The translations under genes were made by a program, and so were the position numbers. From Vibrio syngnathi (GTDB taxonomy: Bacteria > Pseudomonadota > Gammaproteobacteria > Enterobacterales > Vibrionaceae), in assembly GCF_002119525.1 (NCBI RefSeq), contig NZ_CP017916.1, forward strand, positions 1,550,001 through 1,614,000: a stretch of 64,000 bases of DNA, written 5' to 3'. Of this stretch, positions 17,921-27,260 are shown one piece after another; the first letter of the stretch is position 1; each line of letters begins with the position of its first letter. A model generated the notes under the pieces. It searched no databases. It saw nothing but the letters and a program-made list of their open reading frames with translations, and was not told where the DNA came from.

Positions 17921-19035
17921 AATAGCTCCAACATCCAATGTACGAAGTTACCACGGTTCTGCCAACTCTCTTGTTCGACGACAGAGATAGGTGAATTGCT
18001 CAGTTGGCGCGCATGGTCAAGCGCCCAAATCATTTGATTTGCACTGCCTACAGTCGTTACGTGCTCTTGGTATGGAACTAAAGCAGGGAATGGCGTTGTG
18101 ATAATTGGCGTGCCGGCCGCAAGGTATTCCATTAGTTTAAGTGGGCTGCAAGCTCGGATCTGCTCGTTATCAACAAACGGCAATAAGCTCACATCCCAGT
18201 GTTGAGAATAGCTCGGTAATGTGTGGTGTGGACGTGGACCTAGGTAGTGTACGTTACTCAACTTAGGCAGCATGAGCGTATCAAGCTCGTTTGGGCCAAT
18301 GAAAACAAAATCCCATTCCGGCATTGCATTCGCAACATGATCAATCATTTCATAATCAAGCCACTTAGAAAGGCTGCCATAAAAACCAGCAATAGGGCGG
18401 TGGTTACTTGGTAAATCTTTTGCTCTTGGTGCTGGTGTTGAAAATAGGTTTACATCGACACCATGTGGTAGCAAGTGTGCTTTATGCTTTGGAAACTTAT
18501 CCATCAACTTTTTGCTGGCCGCGAATATAAGAGTCGCTTTGTCGATCAACTCCAATTCGTGTTGCGCTACCGTGTCATGATCAACACCTGCCAAGGCACT
18601 GAAATCGTCGCCGCAGTAATAAACCACAGATGACTCACCTAAGTGTCCGCACAAATCAACAGCGGTCGGAAGTGAAGTCCACAGGATAGGCGAATTAAGA
18701 TTAAGTCCAGCAATAACCGGTTTTAGTTGGTGTAACATCATTTGCTGAGCCAACTTTCTAGAAAACTTAGAAGCAGGCGCAGGAATGGTCTTCAAGTTCA
18801 CGATGGTAATGTTGTCGTGTCCCTCAGAGTCGAGCATGTTTTGAGTCACGGCTTTGGTTTTGCCAAACAATTTGTTGAACGCTCGGGTTGCATCTTTAGC
18901 GGACAGCTTAGGTTGTCTTAGACCAATAGAGTTGACCCATAAGACTTTGTGCTGCTTAGCAAGATGACGAACTAAATGTTGAGTCGATGAAGGTAGGCCG
19001 CCAAAGTCTTCACCAAATACGATTAAATCACGCAT
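17917..19035 (-). CDS. sypN: Glycosyltransferase (SypN-like)
   Basis: The 372-residue protein is a GT-B type glycosyltransferase. The N terminus reads MRDLIVFGEDFGGLPSSTQH, and the C-terminal part includes FYGSLSKWLDYEMIDHVANA and CSPLKLMEYLAAGTPIITTPF, the usual donor-binding helix. I chose the ATG at 19035, which has a full GGAGGTGA ribosome site; it overlaps the end of sypM by eight bases. It works in the cytoplasm on the growing lipid-linked repeat unit; its sugar is unknown. Confidence 0.88.
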   Translation of the reverse strand: MRDLIVFGEDFGGLPSSTQHLVRHLAKQHKVLWVNSIGLRQPKLSAKDATRAFNKLFGKTKAVTQNMLDSEGHDNITIVNLKTIPAPASKFSRKLAQQMMLHQLKPVIAGLNLNSPILWTSLPTAVDLCGHLGESSVVYYCGDDFSALAGVDHDTVAQHELELIDKATLIFAASKKLMDKFPKHKAHLLPHGVDVNLFSTPAPRAKDLPSNHRPIAGFYGSLSKWLDYEMIDHVANAMPEWDFVFIGPNELDTLMLPKLSNVHYLGPRPHHTLPSYSQHWDVSLLPFVDNEQIRACSPLKLMEYLAAGTPIITTPFPALVPYQEHVTTVGSANQMIWALDHARQLSNSPISVVEQESWQNRGNFVHWMLELL

Positions 19036-19813
19036 GGTCACCTCCATGAGTCTCTAACGAATCGAATACATCGGATTCAGTCACTTCAACGGATTTAATA
19101 TGACCGACAACTCGAGCTGGGTTACCGCCTGCGATTGCAAAAGCAGGGATGTTCTTTGTTACCACGCTACCTGCGGCTATTACGGCACCTTCGCCGATAG
19201 TCACGCCGCCTTTAACGGTCACATTGGTGCCTAGCCACACATCTTGTTCAAGAATGATGTTGCCAATTTGCTGAGGATCATCGCCTTCACCTTGAGCGCG
19301 ACGCTTTGCATCTAGCGGGTGACCAGAATATCCAAACAGAAATGCACCGCCAGCGATACGTACGTTGTCAGAGATAACGACTCTACCTCCAACTGCGATA
19401 GTCGACTGCCAACCGATGTCGACATTATTACCAATTGACAGTAGTGGGTGTTCCAAGCCTTCTAATGGCTGTGTGCAACCTGAAAACGTGGTGTGGCCAG
19501 AGATGCGGCAGTTATCGCCAATTGAGATTTGTACCGGACCGCTGACGAAAGGGAGGCCACCATATAAATACAGGCGTTTGCCACATTGAGCGACACGACC
19601 TTTGAACGCTGGCGTCCAGTAGAAGAATCGCGTAAAACCAGCAACCAAATTCACCACAAGCTTGTGTGCTTGGTATAGGCAACGATTAAGTAGTTGGGGG
19701 GTAGGTAGCTCTGCGCTTCTGATGTTTTTCAAAATGATAAACACATTTCTAATTCGAGAATTAGGATGAAATTTAAGCCAATGTTTGAATTGATGAATAG
19801 TTACTGACGTCAT
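19028..19813 (-). CDS. sypM: Hexapeptide-repeat O-acetyltransferase (SypM-like)
   Basis: The 261-residue protein ends in a left-handed beta-helix. Repeats such as ISIGDNCRISGHTTFSG, NNVDIGWQSTIAVGGRVVIS and WLGTNVTVKGGVTIGEGAV are visible, followed by NIPAFAIAGGNPARVVG, typical of trimeric sugar acetyltransferases. It probably O-acetylates a sugar of the Syp polysaccharide using acetyl-CoA. It lies second in the sypL-M-N-O operon, 92 bases after sypL, and there is no separate sigma-54 element in that gap, unlike what is reported upstream of sypM in V. fischeri. Confidence 0.88.
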   Translation of the reverse strand: MTSVTIHQFKHWLKFHPNSRIRNVFIILKNIRSAELPTPQLLNRCLYQAHKLVVNLVAGFTRFFYWTPAFKGRVAQCGKRLYLYGGLPFVSGPVQISIGDNCRISGHTTFSGCTQPLEGLEHPLLSIGNNVDIGWQSTIAVGGRVVISDNVRIAGGAFLFGYSGHPLDAKRRAQGEGDDPQQIGNIILEQDVWLGTNVTVKGGVTIGEGAVIAAGSVVTKNIPAFAIAGGNPARVVGHIKSVEVTESDVFDSLETHGGDHA

Positions 19814-19905
19814 AATGAAAATCCTCTTTTTTGTTATATAGAAGTACTTTCATATATTGTGCCATTTAATAAATTCTTTATTTTCAATTGGTTACAAAGT
19901 GTCTT

Positions 19906-21288
19906 TTAGCTTTTCTCATTTTGACAGGCAGTATGAGATACGTTCGCAACCGCGACAATCAATGCGGAGAGGATATAGATAGGCCAGTTGAAGCCTTGTG
20001 TTAGGAAGGTGCCCGAGACGATGGTGCCAATCAGTCCAGCATATACGGCGTAAGCTGCGGCATTCAGATTTGGGTCGATTGCGTTAGTCGTCTCTGAAAG
20101 CTGTTTGAGTGTCGAGCGTATTGTTTTGATTAGTGAACCAATCAATATCAGAAAGATAATCAACCCTAGAAATCCAGTTTCAGCAAGCACGCCAAACCAA
20201 GTACTGTGAACCGCATGGTTTAATCCATCCCAGTGCGAACTATAAAAGAAGTAGTTAGAAAAGAAATTGTCTAGGCCGACCCCGGTTAAAGGGTTATCCA
20301 ATGCCATTTTGAACGCGGCTTCCCATGCGTAAATCCGACCCATTGCTGATTCATCGACCCCTTGCTCAGCAGCGCCGCCTGATGCTCTGTCTGAAATCCC
20401 AGCAACAAAGTAAAGGCCAATCGCACCGATAGCGCCCAAAGTAATCAACAGTGATTTTGAACGGATTACCTTGAACGCAAAAATCCCGACCACAGCTAGC
20501 GCACCAAGTAATCCACCACGGCTTTGGGTTGCAACGATAGCGGCAAGTAATAATACAGCGACACCAATACTCAATACACGTTTGAGAGCATGAATGCCAT
20601 GGGTGGTTGTCTGACTGAGCGCAAACGCAAGTGGAAACAAGAGAACCAGTGCTAAATCATTAGGGTCTCCTAACATTGAGCCAAAATCACGGCCAATAGT
20701 GACACGTGATCCTTCTACTAATCCGATACCATTGATTGAGTTATTGATGGCAATAAGTGCGACTAATGAACCAGCCATCATGATGATTGTCGATGTCTTT
20801 GCTAAATTTTCGACGCTGTTGACCAGCCACACAATAGCGAGTGTCATCACCATTATTTTCCAATACACGCCTTTGAATTCAGCTATCGCTATTGGACGGT
20901 TAGACGCAAAGATCAGACCGATAAAGACGAGAGTCCAAAATATGGCGAGCCAGCTCAATGTAGGGTGCCAGAATATTTTAAGCTCTTTGCTGATGAAGGC
21001 GTGCCAGAGTAAAGCGGAAAGCGCGCCAAGCGAGAGTAACAGAGGTATTTTTAACGAATAGAGCTGGGGGATCGCTTCGTGGATTCGAAAAAATGAAAAG
21101 ACGACGAACAGTATCACCATCCAAAAGGTCTTATTAATGACAAACATTCCAGCCAAAGGAACAAGGGCTAGCGCAACAATAACTGCTGGATGTGGCACAA
21201 AGTACCAGACAATTCCAAGCCCGACACACAAGGCGCTGATCGTGATGATGACTGGCAATCTATTTGCTTGAGGGGTGATCATTGTCAT
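19906..21288 (-). CDS. sypL: O-antigen polymerase/ligase family membrane protein (SypL-like, Wzy role)
   Basis: A 460-residue polytopic protein with about eleven or twelve membrane helices. The conserved large periplasmic loop (SAMGRIYAWEAAFKMALDNP, GVGLDNFF, HAVHSTWFGVLAETG) and the TQSRGGLLGA segment are the marks of the Wzy_C/O-antigen ligase family. It probably joins repeat units in the periplasm with SypO. It is first in its operon, downstream of a near-perfect sigma-54 promoter and a SypG box. No Wzx-type flippase gene is visible in this locus. Confidence 0.88.
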   Translation of the reverse strand: MTMITPQANRLPVIITISALCVGLGIVWYFVPHPAVIVALALVPLAGMFVINKTFWMVILFVVFSFFRIHEAIPQLYSLKIPLLLSLGALSALLWHAFISKELKIFWHPTLSWLAIFWTLVFIGLIFASNRPIAIAEFKGVYWKIMVMTLAIVWLVNSVENLAKTSTIIMMAGSLVALIAINNSINGIGLVEGSRVTIGRDFGSMLGDPNDLALVLLFPLAFALSQTTTHGIHALKRVLSIGVAVLLLAAIVATQSRGGLLGALAVVGIFAFKVIRSKSLLITLGAIGAIGLYFVAGISDRASGGAAEQGVDESAMGRIYAWEAAFKMALDNPLTGVGLDNFFSNYFFYSSHWDGLNHAVHSTWFGVLAETGFLGLIIFLILIGSLIKTIRSTLKQLSETTNAIDPNLNAAAYAVYAGLIGTIVSGTFLTQGFNWPIYILSALIVAVANVSHTACQNEKS

Positions 21289-21369
21289 CTCTATTGCTGA
21301 GTAAACTATTCATGGCAGCTCGCTATCGTTATATATTTGAAAGTCGCATTGACGCCTGATGTTAAAGAT

Positions 21370-21385
21370 TGCAAAGCGAGTGCCA
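21370..21385 (-). promoter_or_regulatory. Sigma-54 promoter of sypLMNO
   Basis: The minus strand reads CTGGCACTCGCTTTGCAA, a near-exact TGGCAC-N5-TTGCA with GG-N10-GC. Transcription would start near 21358, about 70 bases before the sypL ATG. Confidence 0.9.
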
Positions 21386-21455
21386 GCTATGATTTTTGTT
21401 TAACGCTTTGATTTGTTGATGGATTGTTAAGTGAGGAATTAGCATTGAGGTGAGT

Positions 21456-21470
21456 TTTTCATTTTGAGAA
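21456..21470 (-). promoter_or_regulatory. SypG-type enhancer box upstream of sypL
   Basis: The minus strand reads TTCTCAAAATGAAAA, an exact fit to the SypG binding pattern TTCTCANNNTGMDW. It lies about 72 bases upstream of the -24 element. Confidence 0.8.
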
Positions 21471-21539
21471 TCAGTATAAGACTGACTAGAACGGCTAAGT
21501 TATCCAGCTAAAATAACCAGTTAAGTACTAAGACGAGTA

Positions 21540-22664
21540 TTAACGGACGAGTTGATAGATTTCCAATAACTGCGGGACAACGGCTTGTGGCGAGTATTGG
21601 TTTTTGACGGTTTCTATCGCGTTATTCTTGAGGGAGTCACGTTGTTCGTGAGTCAATGACATCCATGAGGATAAATGCTGTTCTAGAACTAACGCGGTTT
21701 CTGAATCAGATTCTGAATTGGCGAGGTAGCCATTAACTTGATGCTCGATGAGTTGAGGCAAGTTACCAACGGAGGTGGCGAGAACGGGAATGCCGCGAAT
21801 CATGGCTTCTAATGCTGCCATCGGCAAGCCTTCGAAACGGGAAGGGATGATTAATAGATCGATTTGGCTCCAAACGTCATCCATATTGGTTTGATGCCCA
21901 TGAAAGGTAACATTATCAGGCTGCGATTTAACTAAGACGTCCATTTCTGGCCCGTCCCCAAATAGCTCAAACTGGACCTCAGGAAACTGTTTAGCTAATG
22001 CGACAAATCTATCCGGTGCTTTTTCGTGGCTTAATCGGCCCACAAAACCAACATGGAATGGGGCTGATGAAGGGGAGTTTGTTAACCTGGTTGGGACTTT
22101 AACAAAGTTATTCAATTGATGGGTTTTACTCGGTACTTTTGCTTTAATCTTCTCACTGACCACAAGCGACTGATCAGAAAGAAAGCTGCTGTAACGATCG
22201 AGCCAGTCATAAAGCCATACTTTGCCAGTTGGGGTTTCACCTGCATGATAAGTAGTGATTTGTTTGGTATTGCTTAAACGAGGTGAGAGTTTTATGAGCT
22301 TGCTGACCAAACTGGCTTTGTAGCCATGAGCATGGATAAGCCTTGGCTGATAATGTTGAACTGCACGCTTAAGCTGTGTCGCGCTATTACTGCTTGAATC
22401 CGCACAGCCAGAGGCTAAATCGGAGAGGTAACTATAAGGGATGTTCAGCGTATTCAACTTGTCAACGATGATCGCTTCAGGATTAAACTTAGTCAAAAGA
22501 ACAATTCTAACGGCTTCTGAATACTGAGCGCTTTCAGATATCAGGCCTTGTGCTAATTCTAAAACATGCGTCTCTATACCTCCGAAGGTTTGGCTGTCGA
22601 TTAACAGCCAAATCTCGTGAAGGTTTATGTTGAGTACACCTTGGCTAGGCTTGATTGTACTCAT
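21540..22664 (-). CDS. sypH: Family 4 glycosyltransferase (SypH-like)
   Basis: The 374-residue GT-B protein has an N-terminal domain opening with EIWLLIDSQTFGGIETHVLE and a C-terminal donor domain with HVGFVGRLSHEKAPDRFVAL and PSRFEGLPMAALEAMIRGIP (EX7E motif). It is a cytoplasmic glycosyltransferase of unknown sugar specificity. Its start overlaps the last 20 bases of sypG, so regulator and enzyme are translated from one message, as in the V. fischeri syp order G-H. sypI, J and K, which would follow in that order, are absent. Confidence 0.87.
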   Translation of the reverse strand: MSTIKPSQGVLNINLHEIWLLIDSQTFGGIETHVLELAQGLISESAQYSEAVRIVLLTKFNPEAIIVDKLNTLNIPYSYLSDLASGCADSSSNSATQLKRAVQHYQPRLIHAHGYKASLVSKLIKLSPRLSNTKQITTYHAGETPTGKVWLYDWLDRYSSFLSDQSLVVSEKIKAKVPSKTHQLNNFVKVPTRLTNSPSSAPFHVGFVGRLSHEKAPDRFVALAKQFPEVQFELFGDGPEMDVLVKSQPDNVTFHGHQTNMDDVWSQIDLLIIPSRFEGLPMAALEAMIRGIPVLATSVGNLPQLIEHQVNGYLANSESDSETALVLEQHLSSWMSLTHEQRDSLKNNAIETVKNQYSPQAVVPQLLEIYQLVR

Positions 22665-24156
22665 CTTCCGATTCCCAAGCCTGTTTCTTACGATAAACGG
22701 TAGAAGGGCTAAGCTCTAACAACACAGCAGCGTTTAACACATTCCCATCGCAATGATTGATGGCGTGTTGAATGGCTTCGCGCTCTATTTGCCACATTGG
22801 ACGAATAGCACCTTCGCTTGTTGTAAATGTGGGCGTCATCGGGTCGTTGTTAGAGGGAACAACTGACGATGACTCCAACTCTTCAGGGGTAATAGGTGGC
22901 AACTTAGCTTCTGGTGGTTCAACAACAGCAGGTTGGGGCGCCGCTACTCTAATTGGTGTCACTGATTTCGAGGTTGGTGCTGCCTCTATTTTATTAATCG
23001 GAGGCGGTAACATGTCTTTGGTCACGCTCGTTTCATTGTTCAACACCACGATGTTACGGATGATGTTTTGCAACTGACGCACGTTGCCTGGCCACACATA
23101 ACGTTTAAATAGATTCTGCGTTTCTTTGTCTATGGATTTGAACTTCTTCTTGTCTTGCTTCGCATACAGCTTCAAAAAGTGATTAGCTAAAGTCACAATG
23201 TCACTTCCTCGTTCACGAAGCGGTGGCATCTCGATAGGCACAACGTGAACACGATAGTAAAGGTCTTCTCTAAAGCGTCCTTCTTCGACCTCAACCAGTG
23301 GGTCGCGGTTGGTTGCACAGATAATTCTGACATCCACTTTAATCTCGCGGTTGCCACCGAGTGGGGTAAACGTACCGGTTTGTAAAAATCGTAGGAGCTT
23401 CTTCTGCATCTCCAGTTCCATTTCACAAAGCTCATCGAGAAATAGGGTACCGCCGTGTGCTTGCATCGCTGCACCTTTACGGTCGGCAGTTGCTCCGGTA
23501 AATGCACCTTTAACGTGACCAAAGATTTCACTCTCCATTAGGTCTCGAGGGATAGCACCACAGTTAATAGCAACGAAGGGCTTGCCGTTACGCTGGCTCT
23601 CCTGATGAATAGCTTCCGCACACACTTCTTTACCCGTACCACTTTCGCCGTTAATAAACACGCTAGCAGTGGTTGGTGCTACCGAATCTATGATCTTGTA
23701 AACCGCCTGCATAGGTAGGCAAGAGCCGATGAAATTATGAAAACGGTCACGATCGAACTTGCTTTGCATGTCATCAACGAGGTTCTCTAGCTTAGCTCGT
23801 TTCAAATGCAAGCGGACAGAGGTCTTAAGTCGATCGGCTTGAATTGGCTTTTCCAAGAAGTCTTCCGCACCGCGCTGGATGAGGTCTACAGCAATATTAA
23901 CTGAGCCATGTGCTGTCGCGATAATGACGGCGGTTGGTATTTCACTTTCGCTAATCCAATCTAGTACTTCTTCACCTGGCATGTCGGGCAGCTTAAGATC
24001 GAGAATAACAAGCTGTGGTGAGTGCCTTTCAATGAAGATCTTAGCTTCCGCGCCGGTTTCGACGTGGAAAATATCGTAGGGCTCGTCTTTTACGTACTGC
24101 TTGTAGAGTACGGCGAGTGATGTGGAGTCTTCAACTAACAATACCTTAGGGCGCAT
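22645..24156 (-). CDS. sypG: Sigma-54-dependent response regulator (SypG-like)
   Basis: The 503-residue NtrC-type activator is close to LuxO. The receiver domain spans residues 1-115, with phospho-acceptor Asp53 (VILDLKLPD) and the acidic pair E9-D10. The AAA+ domain has GESGTGKE and the sigma-54 contact loop GAFTGA. A Pro/Ala-rich linker is followed by a Fis-type helix-turn-helix (NVLNAAVLLELSPSTVYRK). I chose the ATG at 24156 with AAGGAA upstream. By homology it activates syp promoters; the three sigma-54 promoters with matching boxes in this locus are its obvious targets. The stand-alone Hpt gene upstream is its probable phosphate donor. Confidence 0.93.
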   Translation of the reverse strand: MRPKVLLVEDSTSLAVLYKQYVKDEPYDIFHVETGAEAKIFIERHSPQLVILDLKLPDMPGEEVLDWISESEIPTAVIIATAHGSVNIAVDLIQRGAEDFLEKPIQADRLKTSVRLHLKRAKLENLVDDMQSKFDRDRFHNFIGSCLPMQAVYKIIDSVAPTTASVFINGESGTGKEVCAEAIHQESQRNGKPFVAINCGAIPRDLMESEIFGHVKGAFTGATADRKGAAMQAHGGTLFLDELCEMELEMQKKLLRFLQTGTFTPLGGNREIKVDVRIICATNRDPLVEVEEGRFREDLYYRVHVVPIEMPPLRERGSDIVTLANHFLKLYAKQDKKKFKSIDKETQNLFKRYVWPGNVRQLQNIIRNIVVLNNETSVTKDMLPPPINKIEAAPTSKSVTPIRVAAPQPAVVEPPEAKLPPITPEELESSSVVPSNNDPMTPTFTTSEGAIRPMWQIEREAIQHAINHCDGNVLNAAVLLELSPSTVYRKKQAWESEDEYNQA

Positions 24157-24393
24157 TGTGTATTCCTTTTGAAACTTTATCCTAACCAATCAATAACATA
24201 GTGATATGTATCCATCAATACGAGTTTTGTGTAATTGTTATCTACCGCATGCAATCTCTTAACAAACTATAGGTGTACTTCTCGCGTTGTTGGTCACGAC
24301 GGAGTGCATGTTAATGGTTACTATATTGATAACCACTATATTGATAACGACTATGTTGAGTTTTTATCTTATGCCTATGATGAACATCCAAAG
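24157..24393. repeat. Spacer with a short tandem repeat between Hpt and sypG
   Basis: A 15-base unit (CTATATTGATAACSA) occurs twice at 24321-24350, with a third truncated copy (CTATGTTGA) following. No gene with a ribosome site is present. The repeats would lie in the leader between the Hpt and sypG genes; any role is unknown. Confidence 0.5.
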
Positions 24394-24798
24394 TTAACTG
24401 AAGCCTGCCTCTTTTCTTTCTAGTAAGGCTTTGATTGAGCGCTCTGCGAGTTCTAATAATTCGTCAACTTGTCGAAATGCCGCATCATGATTCTGTTCTA
24501 AACATTGCTTCTCTAAGGCGCGAGCTAACTCACCCAAAGGGCGATTACCTAATGAGAGTGCGGTGCTGCCGAGAGTGTGGACCTCGAACTCTAGTGTTTG
24601 AGCGTCGTTCTGAATGGCAACCTCTTTTATGGCGACCAAGCGTGTTTGTGATTCTTCGACATAATGGTCGATCAAGATCGGGATAATGTCCGCACTGGTA
24701 TCTCGAATCATTTGCTCTAGAACGCTTTCATCAACAAGCTCGCTAACTTCTTGTGAGTTTGGATCTGCGGGTGTGTCTGACGTTACAGTGGTATTCAT
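24394..24798 (-). CDS. Stand-alone histidine phosphotransfer (Hpt) protein of the syp locus
   Basis: A 134-residue helical protein without membrane segments or kinase domain. The phospho-accepting His74 sits in EVHTLGSTALSLGNRPLGEL, the Hpt helix pattern. The G that replaces the usual K after H-x-L is notable. It lies directly upstream of sypG, where V. fischeri has the hybrid kinase SypF with a C-terminal Hpt domain. I infer that it receives phosphate from one or more sensor kinases encoded elsewhere and passes it to SypG Asp53. ATG 24798 is preferred over a TTG one codon earlier; AAAGGA is upstream. Confidence 0.85.
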   Translation of the reverse strand: MNTTVTSDTPADPNSQEVSELVDESVLEQMIRDTSADIIPILIDHYVEESQTRLVAIKEVAIQNDAQTLEFEVHTLGSTALSLGNRPLGELARALEKQCLEQNHDAAFRQVDELLELAERSIKALLERKEAGFS

Positions 24799-25032
24799 CA
24801 AACTAAGTCCTTTTGTTGAGCGTACTAATAAGTTCTAGTCATTTTCTAGAATAATTTCAACTGCTTGCCGTATAAACAGAGCAATTAATTACCATCTCGT
24901 TCATATTGCTACTGGGTTTGTGACAAACCTAACGGACTGATTTAATTCTGTTTTTACTTATTAAATATAAACTTAGGTGCCTATAAAGTGTAAGGTGCGG
25001 ATAGAGAACAGAAGAAAACGAGGCCGATACAA

Positions 25033-25071
25033 ATAAAAAGACCACTGCAGTGAATTAACAACAGTGGTCTT
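25033..25071 (-). terminator. Rho-independent terminator after proV
   Basis: On the minus strand AAGACCACTG and CAGTGGTCTT pair, followed by TTTTATTT. It ends the transporter transcript, so the Hpt-sypG-sypH genes need their own promoter. That promoter should lie in the 320-base gap 24799-25118, where I could not define it. Confidence 0.85.
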
Positions 25072-25118
25072 GGAGGGGGTTAAGTAGAGTAGGCTACTCT
25101 AAATAACGAAAAATAGTA

Positions 25119-26351
25119 CTACGAAGCTTTATCAATCTTTGGCTTTGGGTCAGCTTCTACTTCTTCCTCGCTACTTTCAGAGAAGATGTCAGCAACAGCG
25201 CTTCTCTCTAATTCGCCCTTCAGATTTCCATCTTCGTCGACAACTGGAAGGGAGTAGTCACAAGACATAGTGTCTGGAAGTACTTCTTCAATGACCGCAT
25301 CAGGTAAAACAGCAGGAACCTCTTCGTAAATCTCATCGCTGAAGTCATGAACAGAGGCATCTTCAACCGCGTCTTGTAAGCTCTCTTGAGTCACCAAGCC
25401 TTGATAGCCTTCATCCGTTACGTGATAAGCGTAATCATTTTTCAGCATCTTCATTTGTGCCAGAGCACCTTCAATCGTTTCTGAAGTGATTCGATACAGA
25501 GGAGGCTGCATAACGGTTTCAACCGTCAACGCACGAGCACGGTTTACATCTTTAACGAACGCCTCGACATAGTCATCGGCAGGATTAAGCAAAATCTCAT
25601 GTGGCGTACCTTGTTGTACCAACTCGCCATCTTTCAAAATTGCGATTCGATCGCCGAGACGGAGTGCTTCATCCAAATCGTGGGTGATGAAAACAATCGT
25701 CTTATGAAGCTTCTCTTGCAGTTCAATGAGCTGATCTTGCATTTCACTTCGAATCAAAGGATCGAGTGCCGAAAAGGCTTCGTCCATTAATAAGATTTCA
25801 GCGTTAGTACACAGTGCTCGCGAAAGCCCAACACGTTGTTGTTGACCGCCAGAAAGCTGGGCAGGGTACTGCTTGCCGTAACCTTTCAACCCCACCGTTT
25901 CTAACCATTCATTGGCTTTCGCTAAACGGTCTTCTTTTTTGATGCCTTGTACTTCCAACCCGTACGCAACGTTTTCAACCACGGTGCGATGAGGCATTAA
26001 GCCAAAGCGTTGGAATACCATCGACATTTTATGACGGCGGAACTCTTCTAATTGCTTGGTGTTGAGGCTCATTACATCAATGCCTTCAACCATGATTTTA
26101 CCCTGCGTTGGGTCAATTAAACGGTTGAAGTGGCGAATTAGAGTCGATTTACCTGAACCAGAAAGCCCCATGATAACGAAGATTTCTCCGCGGTTAATCT
26201 CGAGGTTAATCTCTTTTAAACCAACGGTATGACCTGTATCGGCAAGGATTTCATCTTTATGTTCACCGTTATGGACTCGGTTCATTACAGACATTGGTTT
26301 CGGTCCAAACACTTTGTATAGGCCACTAATCTCAATCAATGGTTTAGTCAT
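25119..26351 (-). CDS. proV: Glycine betaine/choline-type ABC transporter, ATP-binding subunit
   Basis: The 410-residue ProV/OpuAA-type ATPase has Walker A GLSGSGKST, signature LSGGQQQRVGLSRAL and Walker B ILLMDEAFSALDP. The ProV-specific N-terminal extension (LIEISGLYKVFGPKP) and two C-terminal CBS-like modules (from about residue 275) are present. In relatives the CBS part senses ionic strength; here the tail is long and acidic (SSEEEVEADPKPK). It powers uptake of a quaternary amine for osmoprotection. The start overlaps the end of proW by eight bases. It sits inside the syp locus, which is unusual. Confidence 0.9.
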   Translation of the reverse strand: MTKPLIEISGLYKVFGPKPMSVMNRVHNGEHKDEILADTGHTVGLKEINLEINRGEIFVIMGLSGSGKSTLIRHFNRLIDPTQGKIMVEGIDVMSLNTKQLEEFRRHKMSMVFQRFGLMPHRTVVENVAYGLEVQGIKKEDRLAKANEWLETVGLKGYGKQYPAQLSGGQQQRVGLSRALCTNAEILLMDEAFSALDPLIRSEMQDQLIELQEKLHKTIVFITHDLDEALRLGDRIAILKDGELVQQGTPHEILLNPADDYVEAFVKDVNRARALTVETVMQPPLYRITSETIEGALAQMKMLKNDYAYHVTDEGYQGLVTQESLQDAVEDASVHDFSDEIYEEVPAVLPDAVIEEVLPDTMSCDYSLPVVDEDGNLKGELERSAVADIFSESSEEEVEADPKPKIDKAS

Positions 26352-27243
26352 GCTTGAATCCTCCTAAATGCGCATTAGTTCTTCTTGCGTACGCCTGTGA
26401 AGCTCGGTCAAAAAGGATTGCTAGGGCAACAATGGCGAAACCATTCATCAAGCCTAATGTGAAGTATTGGTTGGTGATGGATTTAAGAACCGGTTGTCCT
26501 AGGCCTTTCACACCAATCATGGATGCGATAACAACCATAGACAGTGCCATCATGATGGTTTGGTTGATACCCGCCATGATCGTTGGCATCGCTAGAGGGA
26601 GTTGAACGCCCCATAAACGTTGTTTTTTGCTCGCACCAAAAGCGGTAGCTGCTTCAAGAACTTCTTTGTCGACCAAGCGTATGCCTAGGTTGGTTAAACG
26701 AATCACGGGTGGGATAGCGTAGATAACCACGGCGATCAGCCCTGGAATTTTACCGATGCCGAGTAACATCACCACTGGGATCAAGTAAACGAATGCCGGC
26801 ATGGTTTGCATAATATCAAGCATCGGCGTAACGATTGACTGAGCTCGATTTGAACGAGCCATCGCAATACCAATCGGAATGCCTAAGAATATCGAAACCA
26901 AGGTACAAACAGTGATGATACTGAGCGTCCGCATGGTGTCTTCCCACATTCCAAAGTAACCAATAAGGAGCAGAGAAACGACACAACCTAACGCCAGTTT
27001 CCAAGAACGACTTGCAGCATAGACAAGGCTAGTACAAACGGCGAGGACTATAATCCAAGGGGTTGAGATAAGAAGTTTTTCAAACCAAACAAGGAATGAA
27101 AGAAGAGGGTCAAATAGAGATTCAATCATTTCACCGTATTCACGAGAGAATTCACGGTATGCGCCATCTAGCGTCTTTTTTATGGTTCGTAAATCAGCGC
27201 GTTCCATCTCTGGAAAGCTTGATAACCAATTGGTGTCAGCCAT
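26344..27243 (-). CDS. proW: Glycine betaine/choline-type ABC transporter, permease subunit
   Basis: The 299-residue permease has six or seven membrane helices. The BPD-type EAA loop reads EAATAFGASKKQRLWGVQLPLA, and the conserved MALSMVVIASMIGVKGLGQPVL follows. It forms the membrane path with ProV and ProX. It overlaps proV by eight bases. A 143-base gap with a large hairpin separates it from proX. Confidence 0.92.
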   Translation of the reverse strand: MADTNWLSSFPEMERADLRTIKKTLDGAYREFSREYGEMIESLFDPLLSFLVWFEKLLISTPWIIVLAVCTSLVYAASRSWKLALGCVVSLLLIGYFGMWEDTMRTLSIITVCTLVSIFLGIPIGIAMARSNRAQSIVTPMLDIMQTMPAFVYLIPVVMLLGIGKIPGLIAVVIYAIPPVIRLTNLGIRLVDKEVLEAATAFGASKKQRLWGVQLPLAMPTIMAGINQTIMMALSMVVIASMIGVKGLGQPVLKSITNQYFTLGLMNGFAIVALAILFDRASQAYARRTNAHLGGFKHD

Positions 27244-27260
27244 TTTATATCCTTATAGTT

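Noticed and set aside
22645..24156. Calling this regulator LuxO
   Set aside because: The sequence is LuxO-like, but its place between an Hpt gene and sypH, and the SypG-type boxes in the locus, favour SypG; no LuxU or Qrr sRNA is adjacent.
24235..24423. Plus-strand open frame with YIDN repeats
   Set aside because: It merely translates the 15-base tandem repeat, lies antisense to the Hpt-sypG leader and has no credible start.
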